Source: Clostridiales bacterium
Lineage (GTDB): Bacteria; Bacillota; Clostridia; Christensenellales; Aristaeellaceae
Assembly (NCBI GenBank): GCA_015056315.1
Contig: SVGN01000007.1
Coordinates: forward strand, 31,098-95,097
DNA: 64,000 nt
Direction of reading: 5' to 3'
Shown: piece after piece, positions 51,901 to 59,644 of the stretch
Layout: every line of letters starts with the position of its first letter
Position numbering within the stretch: the first letter of the stretch is position 1
Translations under genes and position numbers: made by a program
Notes under the pieces: model-generated
What the model was told of the DNA's origin: nothing
Database searches by the model: none
The model's input: the letters and a program-made list of their open reading frames with translations, nothing else

Positions 51901-52292
51901 CTGCCCAGCAGGTTGAGGAAGCTGATATCCACCGTGAAAACGGTGTTCTCATCCACAAGGCCGTTCAGGTAATCCCGGCGGAGCTTGTAGATGCCCTCCT
52001 GCTTGGTAAGCTCGAAGGCCAGCTGGAAGAACAGACTTTGCCCGTCCTCTACATACTCGGGCAGCTCCGTGCCATCGCGATCCGCCGTAAGGGAGCGGGA
52101 AAGGGTGGCATAATCGCTCAGAAGCGCCTCATCTGCCGGGTCTATGCTTACCCCATCGGTATACAGCAGCACAGGCGGCGAGTCTACAGTGGGTGCATCG
52201 GAGAGCGCAACGCTCACATCGCCCATGAGCATGCATACGCACATCAGCAGGGCTACCACTTTGCGCAGCAGATCGCGGCTTACGTTCTTCAT
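39999..52292 (-). CDS. Giant wall-anchored Cna-B repeat surface protein (4097 aa)
   Basis: Starts at 52292, 9 bases after AAGGAG. Order: signal peptide (ends near VSVALS); about 1240 residues of N-terminal adhesin-like region; two SpaA-like domains (AVSIRKLEGG, LCDLHIRKVDAAGN); a pilin isopeptide-type domain (LELPVVKTLDGIDTTETVFT); 11 Cna-B units of 92 aa (about 1620-2631); two single Cna-B units; 8 near-identical units of 97 aa (2827-3602) and a ninth diverged one; SpaA-like domains; a further Cna-B domain; a Pro/Thr wall-spanning stretch. The sorting signal is VPQTG at 4051, then a membrane helix and RRRKR. Each Cna-B unit keeps the Lys (VIKVW or SGSKTW), Glu (YTWTEG or YTIRE) and Asn (TNKHTP or TNTHTP) expected for internal isopeptide bonds. 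It probably forms a very long, rigid surface stalk. No sortase gene is in the window. Confidence 0.93.
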   Translation of the reverse strand: MKNVSRDLLRKVVALLMCVCMLMGDVSVALSDAPTVDSPPVLLYTDGVSIDPADEALLSDYATLSRSLTADRDGTELPEYVEDGQSLFFQLAFELTKQEGIYKLRRDYLNGLVDENTVFTVDISFLNLLGSANYPTSYESDDNIASYDGMEIFRWWVDEATGTIRLRFYKDVYNFEGDVSNTKVSFEGTLDASGHDADGQLHFGVDGETVSLTAKQSYVLTKTAGVPYFSTDASSYLVDYTVDLTLGQNMKLAAGAAGNLYEAALTLEDTVLADGALEGELFGDPVITPPEGESASVVCTNSGTTNTLTLSSPDQVLNQGTYTLVYKMKVDSAAALKRLADLTEAQKTNTVEVKENGASLKTPLTATATIAWDQVTENQFKIDKDAFTNHTEEYGGAYLDEDRKKVYVDFRVTVYIREPFSTFTVDDWANYALTFRTPDDMPVTLEGVDTSADFWNTAPKDAELTYVDAIVTNTIDGRKNVITLTAPEGQMLPAGAYQLRVPADITSAVASALEKDYPQYYSNTAWLVKVDDYVPTEKKEWKSLVPTHDAPSKQGGYEVDPATGKLIFVDGKPLIRWDVWFGWNFYDKTTFVDTLENMELLVNDNYPFEIHSFDNKNKHKERLASFTELNDTSYIDFNEAGNGFTFKTENLDLNSDGSYVKLYKLVYFSTPTEDAEGNYLTSGLNNSYVVTHTDPFGNGFGHGPIPGTAEPSLTANGHLYVSKKHVIELNDTTTKWQVTVDNKNKVPFELLSSIAVLDAIPHPQEVGELDIIYSADRPISLNMTLPGINTPVPLTEGVHYTIVKELEGFNFGTDGNHGFAAVMNMEELGKILAENNVTYFSKIDMTVFLKNTAYPSGGANEKTLKNDGGVLFTNQGTQMLEYVNASYKRGFATKRKDAPAYGDYYDPTTYRNYTVCTVDGNRPVAFTGGYDDNPANGDGNDEILWKIFIGAREFENDPNPIKVTVTDTLSENQMFPTYAGKELKDLFLIEANKNKGYIIIPDSVELDGNTFTLTFTVPGGYWAGGKQWSSADVYIYYHTILKPEAIKEAMDAAPGAATVTINYDNTASVGWNDESYTLPTSTGSQAFSTTMLDKSSSIVTAVSEIEYSILINEHRVPLNNGQPLALTDTLGTGKEGFLYRDDSIRLFDMDTGKVLTAGSTVTENTYTITWATGDTKGFTISVPDARRLKLTYRVKPQGAVGENTDQLTNSASLDGKTDSHVQDSFKVSASNQEATYTPPEGTAAVSIRKLEGGSSVQTLLQGAEFTAYPVKADGTLDAAEKTATTGANGTALLEFTLNGDAGYDKVYCIKETKAPEGYTASNEEWYFYFSTTAHQYANAEVKSIVEQLIAAGKPVQQVMNQAVYRLNVENLPVLCDLHIRKVDAAGNDLEGAVFTLLDAKGNRQPAPTAALVDGVYTYTFKDLKGGNYTLTETKPPEGYRLGDVSSWSLTLDSVNSSVTINWAEGTPQTTRLYAMANGNTITLLNDPVEPAVLELPVVKTLDGIDTTETVFTFTLAAQEVGQPMPASATVSTEGAVYTAGSAEVTFGPIDYTYDMVGNVYTYTVTENQVDAATGFLASTDVYTVQVEVLWEEGAVVAQIKSILCGDAAAEQVVFTNTYVPYTKATVIKVWDDEENNDGLRPTTLTVTLSDGTEVELNEGNSWTATVENLPKYENGELIAYTWTEGELPEGYTLVSNETVGTVTTITNKHTPELTEATVIKVWDDEENNDGARPATLTVTLSDSTEVELNEGNSWTATVENLPKYEDGELIAYTWTEGELPEGYTLVSNETVGTVTTITNKHTPELTEATVIKVWDDEENNDGARPATLTVTLSDSTEVELNEGNSWTATVENLPKYEDGELIAYTWTEGELPEGYTLVSNETVGTVTTITNKHTPELTEATVIKVWDDEENNDGARPETLTVTLSDSTEVELNEGNSWTATVENLPKYEDGELIAYTWTEGELPEGYTLVSNETVGTVTTITNKHTPELTEATVIKVWDDEENNDGARPETLTVTLSDSTEVELNEGNSWTATVENLPKYEDGELIAYTWTEGELPEGYTLVSNETVGTVTTITNKHTPELTEATVIKVWDDEENNDGLRPEILTVTLSDSTEVELNEGNSWTATVENLPKYEDGELIAYTWTEGELPEGYTLVSNETVGTVTTITNKHTPELTEATVIKVWDDEENNDGARPETLTVTLSDSTEVELNEGNSWTATVENLPKYEDGELIAYTWTEGELPEGYTLVSNETVGTVTTITNKHTPELTEATVIKVWDDAENNDGARPTTLTVSLSNGTEVELNEGNNWTATVENLPKYDGGELIAYTWTEGELPEGYTLVSNETVGTVTTITNKHTPELTEATVIKVWDDEENNDGLRPETLIVTLSDSTEVELNEGNSWTATVENLPKYEDGELIAYTWTEGELPEGYTLVSNETVGTVTTITNKHTPELTEATVIKVWDDEENNDNARPETLTVTLSDSTEVELNEGNSWTATVENLPKYEDGELIAYTWTEGELPEGYTLVSNETVGTVTTITNKHTPELTEATVIKVWDDEENNDGARPETLTVTLSDSTEVELNEGNSWTATVENLPKYEDGELIAYTWTEGELPEGYTLVSNETVGTVTTITNKHTPETTAISVTKAWDDANDQDGLRPDIITVYLLANNEAEASAEITPDENGLWSHTFTDLPKYEGGVEIGYTVAEASVSGYSSAVSGSAANGYVITNTRTPDQTSVSGVKFWDDADDQDGLRPVSFVITLYGDSEVVDSVTVTAEDSWMWSFTGLPQRNQGVDIVYTIAESDMLDAEGNPVTVYTAEVDGFNVTNHYTPQTVSISGSKTWADDDNRDGKRPEQITIELLADGTVVDTATVTAEDEWKWSFTDLPKYEVGKVGHELTYTIREVLTEADAANYTATVNGYDVTNTHTPETVSVSGSKTWADDENRDGKRPEQITIELLADGTVVDTVTVTADDEWKWSFTDLPKYEVGKVGHELTYTIREVLTEADAANYTATVNGYDVTNTHTPETVSISGSKTWNDDENRDGKRPEQITIELLADGTVVDTATVTAEDEWKWSFTDLPKYEVGKVGHELTYTIREVLTEADAANYTATVNGYDVTNTHTPETVSISGSKTWADDENRDGKRPEQITIELLADGTVVDTATVTAEDEWKWSFTDLPKYESGKVGHELTYTIREVLTEADAANYTATVTGYDVTNTHTPETVSVSGSKTWADDENRDGKRPEQITIELLADGTVVDTVTVTADDEWKWSFTDLPKYEIGKVGHELTYTIREVLTEADAANYTATVNGYDVTNTHTPETVSVSGSKTWNDDDNRDGKRPEQITIELLADGTVVDTVTVTADDEWKWSFTDLPKYEIGKVGHELTYTIREALTEADAANYTATVSGYDVTNTHTPETVSVSGSKTWNDDENRDGKRPEQITIELLADGTVVDTATVTADDEWKWSFTDLPKYEVGKVGHELTYTIREVLTEADAANYTATVTGYDVTNTHTPETVSISGSKIWADDENRDGKRPEQITIELLADGTVVDTATVTADDEWKWSFTDLPKYEVGKVGHELTYTIREVLTEADAANYTATVNGYDVTNTHTPETVSVSGSKTWNDLNNAELTRPESITIRLYANGTEVASRQVTAEDEWKWSFTDLPKYEEGKVGQEIRYTIVEDAVPGYTAAVNGYDVTNTLYLTAFLKVDEQTGKPLTGAGFALYKGRLARPEGTPLKTWLSGAEPELLTGLIPGESYTVFETKTPAGFVTMPPFIFTVQETDTPDVLRTFTAANRHVYRFRKLDSATGNIVSGAELAVMQGDIVIDSWTSSGENDGWHAVADARFTAGETYTLVEIQAPSGYLLADPIQFTIDAETGLLVVDGTPTNGSEIVMYDQPEPQVTPTPEPTELNFHITKRWEDRENVLGLRPATIIVDLFRKTGADDAYPETPFMTVTIADNGTDEWKFTISDLPRRDGRGRLYTYLAVEQPVEGYTTTYLNNGRTIVNTIPEEDLPPTPTPTLPYATPTPGPSTKPPMGVQYIDGVWYYVDEYGIPLGVVPQTGDYADFTLMGLAIALPLIIAALAAMEIRRRKRLMAASAQDQSR
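41487..43814 (-). repeat. Tandem array: eight 291-bp Cna-B units
   Basis: Eight consecutive units of exactly 291 bases (97 codons) with no length variation. Protein differences are few: Ala/Asn after SGSKTW, Val/Ile/Ser/Glu around YEVGKVG, one ILE for THR at SGSKIW, REAL for REVL once. A ninth, clearly diverged unit (WNDLNNAELTRPESITIRL) follows at 41206-41486. The near identity points to recent duplication or gene conversion. Confidence 0.93.
44400..47434 (-). repeat. Tandem array: eleven 276-bp Cna-B units
   Basis: Eleven units of 276 bases (92 codons). The frame and length are constant. Units differ mainly at GARPETL / GLRPTTL and in synonymous third bases. The most distinct is near 45350-45570 (WDDAENNDGARPTTLTVSL and SNGTEV). 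Boundaries are given to within a few codons. Confidence 0.92.
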
Positions 52293-52433
52293 CTTTCAAA
52301 ACTCCTTCTTTACACGGCGTTGTAGTATCGGCGAACCGTTCTGCAAAGGCCGGAGAGCCTGTACAGACAGGGAAATGGATGCTTTTTTCCGTTTTTTGGT
52401 GCGTAATCTGGTTGCAAACAAATTTCCAACTTA

Positions 52434-52494
52434 GGTATACCACACTTTCCAAACCCTGTAAATACAACGAAAACGTTGTAGCGAAATAATTTCG
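52434..52494 (-). promoter_or_regulatory. Promoter of the giant adhesin gene with adjoining palindromes
   Basis: On the minus strand TTTACA (52457-52462), a 17-base spacer and TATACC (52434-52439). Directly abutting the -35 on its upstream side is a perfect inverted repeat TACAACG-4-CGTTGTA (52463-52480), and next to it CGAAAT-A-ATTTCG (52482-52494). The position suits an activator or a repressor. Confidence 0.72.
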
Positions 52495-52586
52495 TACGTT
52501 TTTCGTTATTCGACAAAAACTGACCATAACCGCATAAAAAACGACCATTCCTTCAGGATGCCCGACTGCTATATTCGAAAACCACA

Positions 52587-52624
52587 AAAAGACCCGTTTC
52601 CGGCAAACCGGAAACGGGTCTTTT
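52587..52624 (-). terminator. Terminator after rpsU
   Basis: A 17-bp perfect stem AAAAGACCCGTTTCCGG with its complement, loop CAAA, with A and T runs on both sides. Confidence 0.92.
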
Positions 52625-52633
52625 GTGTGTGAA

Positions 52634-52807
52634 TCAGTACTTGCGCTTGCGTGCAGCTTCTGCTTTCTTCTTGCGTTTCACGCTGGGCTTTTCATAATGC
52701 TCGCGCTTACGAGCTTCTGCCAAAACACCGGTGCGAGCACATTGACGTTTGAACCGCTTCAGAGCGCTTTCCAGGGATTCGTTTTCGCGGATGCGTACCT
52801 CGGACAC
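52634..52807 (-). CDS. rpsU: 30S ribosomal protein S21
   Basis: 57 residues from a GTG at 52807, preceded by GGGAGGG. The sequence [20 protein letters not shown] then [20 protein letters not shown] and a basic Lys/Arg tail ending RKRKY is S21. It was too short to stand out among longer frames but has its own promoter and strong terminator. Unusually, all of its neighbours on the same strand are in the hrcA-mtaB-HIT line, so it may also be reached by read-through. Confidence 0.96.
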   Translation of the reverse strand: MSEVRIRENESLESALKRFKRQCARTGVLAEARKREHYEKPSVKRKKKAEAARKRKY

Positions 52808-52879
52808 TGTTATCCCTCCCCTCGCTCATTCCGCCTTGCGCCTGCTCAATATCAGCAGACAGATAGCGAACTTACAGCT

Positions 52880-52908
52880 ATTATACAGCGTAAGTGGAAC
52901 ATAGTCAA
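52880..52908 (-). promoter_or_regulatory. Promoter of rpsU
   Basis: On the minus strand TTGACT (52903-52908), a 17-base spacer and TATAAT (52880-52885). Confidence 0.88.
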
Positions 52909-52933
52909 CCATGAATTTCGGTTTTTTACATTC

Positions 52934-53278
52934 TTACGCCATTCGATCGGTCATTTTTTCGCCGCCGAGCACATGAAAGTGGATGTGCTTTACGCTCTGG
53001 CAGGCATTTTCGCCGCAATTGTTGGCGATGCGGTAGCCGCCTTCCTCGATGCCGAGCTCCTTGGCCACCTTGGCGCAGGTGCGCAGGCAGGCCGCCAGCT
53101 CCGTATCGGTCAGCGCATCGGCATGGGCCACATCGGGGATGTGCTTCTTGCTTACCACCAGCACATGCACAGGGGCCTGGGGGCTGATGTCGTGGAAGGC
53201 ATAGGTGTATTCATCCTCGTATACCTTCTTGGAGGGGATCTCACCGGCAATGATCTTGCAAAAGAGACAATCCTGCAT
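52934..53278 (-). CDS. HIT-family nucleotide-binding protein (HinT-like)
   Basis: 114 residues. It opens CLFCKIIAGEIPSKKVYEDE and has the histidine triad in HIHFHVLGG. HinT-type proteins hydrolyse AMP-amine or acyl-AMP bonds. The gene follows mtaB and precedes rpsU, a common order in Clostridia. Confidence 0.95.
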   Translation of the reverse strand: MQDCLFCKIIAGEIPSKKVYEDEYTYAFHDISPQAPVHVLVVSKKHIPDVAHADALTDTELAACLRTCAKVAKELGIEEGGYRIANNCGENACQSVKHIHFHVLGGEKMTDRMA

Positions 53279-53334
53279 AGGTGCTACCTTCTTTCTCTCA
53301 AATGAACGCCCAACGGGCTGGGTGTACGATCCTG

Positions 53335-54633
53335 TTATTCCATTTCGACAAGGATGCCTTCCATTCCTTCCGGGGTGAGGGCGGTAAGGCGTACCGAGAC
53401 CACCTGGCCGCTTTCGCCGCCCGCTACCGCCACCTGCACATACTCGGGGGTGTAGCCGGTCATGCGGCCATCGGGCAGCGGCTCCTCCAGAAGCACCGGG
53501 CGCACCTCGCCCAGCAGGCTCTCCCGGTAGGCCTGCGCCAGACGGCTCTCCAGCGCCATCAAGCGGTGTACCCGCTTTTCCTTCTCGTTTTCGGGTATCT
53601 GGTCAGGCATTTCGGCGGCAGGGGTGCCTTCCCGTTTGCTGTAGGGGAACACATGGATCTTGGCAAAGCCGATCTTCTCGCAGAAATCCAGCGTCTGCCG
53701 GAATTCCTCCTCGGTTTCGCCGGGGAAGCCCACGATCACATCGGTGGTAAAAGCAGCCTTGGGCCATACCGCCCGGAGCCGCTCCACCGCCGCCATAAAC
53801 TGGGTGGTGTTGTAGCGGCGCTTCATGCGGCGCAGCACCGCATCGGAGCCGCTCTGCAGCGCCAGATGAAACTGGGGGCAAAGCGGTTCCAGCTGCCCTA
53901 CAGAGGCCACAAAGGCATCGTTTGCCACGATGGGCTCCAGCGATCCAAGCCGCACACGCTTTACGCCCTCGCAGCCGCACACCGCATGGATGGCATCCGC
54001 CAGGGAAGGCTTCTCGGGCAGGTCTCTGCCGTAGCTGGTAAGGTGGATGCCGGTAAGCACCAGTTCGCCGAAGCCCGCATCGCTGAGTGCCTGGGCCTCG
54101 GTGCGGATATCCTCCAGCGTACGGGAGCGGATGGGCCCGCGCACACTGGGAATGATGCAGTAGGTGCAGCGGTTGTCGCACCCCTCCTGGATCTTCATCA
54201 CCGCCCGGGTATGGCCCTCGTGGCGGCGTATGCTCAGCCGCTCGTAGGGGATGCTTTCCAGCGCATCCACCGCTACGATCTGGGTATCCTCCCGGATGGC
54301 TTTTTCCAGCAGCTCCACCACCTGCGCCCTGTGCTGGTTGCCGATGATGAGCCTTGCGCCGCTCTCCCGCAGCTGTGCGCCCAGCCGCTGGGCCAGGCAG
54401 CCTGCCACCACCACCTCTGCCTGAGGGTTGCGGCGGCGGGCCCTGCGCACCAGCTGCATGCTTTTCTTATCGCCCGTGCCGGTAACGGTGCAGGTGTTTA
54501 CCACATGCACATCCGCCGGGGCGTTGCCGGGCACAACGGTGTAGCCGTTTTGCTCAAAGCATTCCAGCATGGCCTGGGTATCGTACTGGTTCACCTTGCA
54601 GCCAAGGGTGGTAAAAGAAACCGTTTTGGTCAT
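53335..54633 (-). CDS. mtaB: tRNA t6A37 methylthiotransferase MtaB
   Basis: 432 residues. An N-terminal MTTase domain with cluster cysteines (TLGCKVNQYD, VVNTCTVTG, VVAGCLAQR), the radical-SAM motif CDNRCTYC, and a C-terminal TRAM domain (RPVLLEEPLPDGRMTGYTPE). It adds a methylthio group to t6A37 in tRNAs reading ANN codons. It lies downstream of rsmE with a short gap. Confidence 0.95.
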   Translation of the reverse strand: MTKTVSFTTLGCKVNQYDTQAMLECFEQNGYTVVPGNAPADVHVVNTCTVTGTGDKKSMQLVRRARRRNPQAEVVVAGCLAQRLGAQLRESGARLIIGNQHRAQVVELLEKAIREDTQIVAVDALESIPYERLSIRRHEGHTRAVMKIQEGCDNRCTYCIIPSVRGPIRSRTLEDIRTEAQALSDAGFGELVLTGIHLTSYGRDLPEKPSLADAIHAVCGCEGVKRVRLGSLEPIVANDAFVASVGQLEPLCPQFHLALQSGSDAVLRRMKRRYNTTQFMAAVERLRAVWPKAAFTTDVIVGFPGETEEEFRQTLDFCEKIGFAKIHVFPYSKREGTPAAEMPDQIPENEKEKRVHRLMALESRLAQAYRESLLGEVRPVLLEEPLPDGRMTGYTPEYVQVAVAGGESGQVVSVRLTALTPEGMEGILVEME

Positions 54634-54666
54634 GGTGGTCCATTCCTTCCCGCATGAGCGAGAGAT

Positions 54667-55419
54667 TTACATTTCGCCAAGGGCCGTCCACAGGGCAGCC
54701 AGGGCGCAGAGACCGGCGGTCTCCGTGCGCAGGATGCGCTTGCCCAGCGTTACGCTCTGTGCGCCGATCTCATCCAGGCGGGCCTTTTCTTCGGGAGAAA
54801 TGCCGCCCTCCGGGCCGATGACGAGCATCACCCGCTCCGGTGCGCCGTGGCTTTCGGTGTAGGCTGCCACCGCTTTGCTCAGCGGCAGGGCATGCTCCTC
54901 CTCCCAGGCCACGAGGATCAGATCAAAGGCAGCCGCCTGTGCATCCCTGAGGGCTGCATTCAGGCTGCGGGTCGGTGCGATCTCCGGCACATGGGCACGG
55001 CCGCTCTGCTTGGCAGCCTCCAGCGCGATACGGCTGAGGCGCTCCCGCTTTTTCTCGTCCTTGCCGCCCTTATCGGCTTTGGCAATGGAGCGGGTCATCT
55101 CCACCGGCCACAGCTCCCACATGCCAAGCTCCGTGCCCTTCTGGGCGATCAGCTCCAGCTTATCGGCCTTGGGCAGGCCCTGCCACAAAACCGCCTTGCA
55201 GGGGGCCTCCGGCGAGGGGCAGCGCTCCCCCACCTCCACGGTGCAGGCGCTGTCGCTTACGGCAGCCAGGGTGCCCATATGGAGGTTTTCGCCATCCAGC
55301 AGCTGCACCGCATCGCCGGTACGCAGGCGCAGCACCTTGGCGCAGTGGGCGCTTTCTTCTTTGTTCAGGGTCACGAGGCAGCCCTCCGAAAGGGGCGCCT
55401 CCACAACACAGCGGTGCAT
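54667..55419 (-). CDS. rsmE: 16S rRNA m3U1498 methyltransferase RsmE
   Basis: 250 residues from the ATG at 55419, which overlaps the prmA stop by one base (TGATG). The SPOUT-fold signatures are LVIGPEGGISPEEKARLDEI and LGKRILRTETAGLCALAAL. It methylates U1498 of 16S rRNA. The order dnaJ-prmA-rsmE-mtaB is standard in Firmicutes. Confidence 0.95.
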   Translation of the reverse strand: MHRCVVEAPLSEGCLVTLNKEESAHCAKVLRLRTGDAVQLLDGENLHMGTLAAVSDSACTVEVGERCPSPEAPCKAVLWQGLPKADKLELIAQKGTELGMWELWPVEMTRSIAKADKGGKDEKKRERLSRIALEAAKQSGRAHVPEIAPTRSLNAALRDAQAAAFDLILVAWEEEHALPLSKAVAAYTESHGAPERVMLVIGPEGGISPEEKARLDEIGAQSVTLGKRILRTETAGLCALAALWTALGEM

Positions 55420-56369
55420 CAGGCAGCCTCGTTTCTCAGGCACAGGGCCACCCATTCGCCCTTTTCGATGCGGTCATAAACGGTGTAGCCCGCTTCCTTG
55501 GCAGCAGCAAGCACATCCTGCTCACGCTCCCGGATGATGCCGGAGCAGATGAGCAGACCATCCTTCACCAGGTGGCGGGTCAGGGGGCCTGCCAGCATGC
55601 AGATGGCATCGGCCACGATGTTGGCCACAGCCAGCTCGCAGGGCATGGCCTCGCTCTTGCACAGGTCGCCGACAACAACGCGCACCTGCTTTTCCACGCC
55701 ATTGAGGGCTACGTTCTCCTTGGCCACCTTAACGGCATCGGGGTCGATATCGATGGCGAGGATGTCGGTAGCGCCCAGACGGGCAGCCGCAATGGCCAGA
55801 ATGCCGCTGCCGGTGCCCACATCCATCACCCGGAGGCCGGAGGAAAGATGCTTTTCCAGCAGCTGCATGCACATATTGGTGGTCTCGTGGGTGCCGGTAC
55901 CGAACGCCATGCCGGGATCCAGTTCGATGACCAGATCGCCCTTCCGAGCGGTATAGGGCTCCCAGGTGGGCTTTACCACCAGGTGGCTGCCGATGCGGAA
56001 GGGCTTGTAGTACTTCTTCCAGTTCTCGGACCAGTCCTCATCGGCTACGTTCTGCATATCCAGCGTAAGGGTGCCCAGATCCAGACCGAAATCGCTCTGG
56101 AGCAGCTCGCTGAGCTGCTGGCGCACGTTGCCCAGCACATCGTGGGTGTGCTCATCCTGGGCGAACCAGCCCTTTACCAGCACATCCTCGGGCATGTTTT
56201 CCAGCAGCTTCTTGTCGTACAGCTCCCAGTAAACGCCGGGCTTATCCGGGTCGGGCACATCGGCACGGTCGATGATCTCGGTGCCCACGGCACCAAGGCG
56301 CATCAGCAGTTCGCTGACGATATCGCTGCCTTCGGTAGTGGTATGGACGACTGCTTCACACCATTGCAT
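55419..56369 (-). CDS. prmA: Ribosomal protein L11 methyltransferase PrmA
   Basis: 316 residues. The family marker ADEDWSENWKKYYKPFRIGS, the start of the catalytic part (ELDPGMAFGTGTHETT) and SAM motif I (VMDVGTGSGILAIAAARLGA) are present, as is NIVADAI. It trimethylates L11. Confidence 0.96.
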   Translation of the reverse strand: MQWCEAVVHTTTEGSDIVSELLMRLGAVGTEIIDRADVPDPDKPGVYWELYDKKLLENMPEDVLVKGWFAQDEHTHDVLGNVRQQLSELLQSDFGLDLGTLTLDMQNVADEDWSENWKKYYKPFRIGSHLVVKPTWEPYTARKGDLVIELDPGMAFGTGTHETTNMCMQLLEKHLSSGLRVMDVGTGSGILAIAAARLGATDILAIDIDPDAVKVAKENVALNGVEKQVRVVVGDLCKSEAMPCELAVANIVADAICMLAGPLTRHLVKDGLLICSGIIREREQDVLAAAKEAGYTVYDRIEKGEWVALCLRNEAA

Positions 56370-56387
56370 GTGTATGACCGCCTTTCG

Positions 56388-57512
56388 TTAATCGAACAGA
56401 TCTTTGAGCTTATCCATGAAGGACTTGCGGCCTTCGTATTCCTTACCGGTCATGCTGGCATCCAGCTCCCTGAGGAGCTCCTTCTGCTTTTCGCTGAGCC
56501 GGGTGGGGGTCTCTACCCGCACGGTAAGGATCAGGTCGCCCTTTACGCCGGTGCGGCGGGAGACGATGCCATGACCCTTGAGCCGGAAGGAGGTGCCCGT
56601 CTGGGTGCCCTCGGGGATGCGGTGCTTGACCGGTTTTTCCAGCGTGGGCACATCGATCTCTGCGCCCAGCGCCGCCTGGGTAACGCTGATGGGCATCTCC
56701 AGCAGCAGGTTGTTGCCATCCCGCTTAAAGAGCTTATGGGGCTTTACGCTTACGGCGATGTACAGGTCGCCCGCAGGGCCGCCCCGCATGCCGGGCTCGC
56801 CCTCGCCCCGCTTGATCATATTGACGCCGTCTTCCACACCGGCGGGGATGCGCAGCTTGATGGTGCGCTTGCGGCGGATGCGCCCGGTGCCGTTGCAGCC
56901 GGAGCACTTATCCTTAACAATCTTGCCCTCGCCGCGGCAGGTGGGGCAGGTGCGTACAGTGACCATAAAGCCGCTGCCGGAGCGGACCTGACCGCTGCCC
57001 TTACAGGTGGGGCAGGTCTGGGGCTGGGTGCCGGGCTTGGCACCGGTGCCGGAGCAGGTATCACAGGTCTCGTTGCGGAAGAAGTCGATCTCCTTTTCGC
57101 AGCCGAAGGCGGCCTCCTCAAAGCTGATGGTGAGGCGGTACTGCAGGTCGTCGCCCTGCACGGGAGCGTTGCGGCGGCTGCCGCCCATGCCTCCCATACC
57201 GCCCATGCCGCCGAAAATGGTCTCGAACAGGTCGCCCATGCCGCCCATGCCGCCGAAGCCGCTGAAGTCGTACCCGCCGCCGCCCATCTGGGGGCCGTCA
57301 AAGCCGAACTGGTCGTAACGGGCGCGCTTGTCGGCATCGCTGAGTACCTCGTTGGCCTCGTTGAGCTCCTTGAAGCGCTCCTCCGCATCCTTATCGTTGG
57401 GGTGCAGGTCGGGGTGGCACTCCTTGGCCTTTTTGCGGTATGCCTTTTTGATATCGGCCTCGGTGGCGTTCTTGTCTACGCCCAGCACCTCGTAATAATC
57501 ACGCTTTGCCAA
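56388..57512 (-). CDS. dnaJ: Chaperone DnaJ
   Basis: 374 residues from a TTG start with AGGTGA upstream. The J domain carries HPD (AKECHPDLHPND). A Gly/Phe/Met-rich linker (GGMGGMGGMGG) follows. Four zinc-finger repeats (CDTCSGTG, CPTCKGSG, CPTCRGEG, CSGCNGTG) precede the client-binding C-terminal domains. It stimulates DnaK ATPase activity. Confidence 0.97.
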   Translation of the reverse strand: MAKRDYYEVLGVDKNATEADIKKAYRKKAKECHPDLHPNDKDAEERFKELNEANEVLSDADKRARYDQFGFDGPQMGGGGYDFSGFGGMGGMGDLFETIFGGMGGMGGMGGSRRNAPVQGDDLQYRLTISFEEAAFGCEKEIDFFRNETCDTCSGTGAKPGTQPQTCPTCKGSGQVRSGSGFMVTVRTCPTCRGEGKIVKDKCSGCNGTGRIRRKRTIKLRIPAGVEDGVNMIKRGEGEPGMRGGPAGDLYIAVSVKPHKLFKRDGNNLLLEMPISVTQAALGAEIDVPTLEKPVKHRIPEGTQTGTSFRLKGHGIVSRRTGVKGDLILTVRVETPTRLSEKQKELLRELDASMTGKEYEGRKSFMDKLKDLFD

Positions 57513-57746
57513 TGTATCACCTACTTAAGGGATGTTTCTGTAATACAAACGTTTTTGTGCAAACAGACCGCAATCCCCTTGCCCCAAAAGCGGGAAAAGG
57601 GGATCTGCGATATGGGCAGGGCCGGGAGCATGCGGGGCTTGTGCCCCGCACTCCCCGCAGGGAGAGAGCCTCCCTGCGCCCTGCGCGTTTTCTCTGCCGC
57701 AGTGCGCTGCTGCAAATGCCGCACACCGTGGCAACGGAGATCTTTC
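57513..57746 (-). other. dnaK-dnaJ spacer with three hairpins
   Basis: 234 bases with no gene. It holds GCAGGGAG-5-CTCCCTGC (57657-57677), GCGGGGC-4-GCCCCGC (57632-57649) and ATCCCCTT...AAGGGGAT (57573-57604). None is followed by a T run on the minus strand, so they look like mRNA processing or stability elements rather than terminators. Confidence 0.5.
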
Positions 57747-59591
<1,845 letters not shown>

Positions 59592-59644
59592 TCAAAACTG
59601 ATGGTTGGTATGGTAAAGCATAGGGATATGCGGGTTCCCGTTGG

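Noticed and set aside
41784..52325. A 3513-codon open frame on the plus strand, opposite the giant adhesin gene
   Set aside because: It is a shadow caused by codon bias and by the repeats of the true gene. It has no sensible start or domain content, while the minus strand has signal peptide, Cna-B domains and sorting signal.
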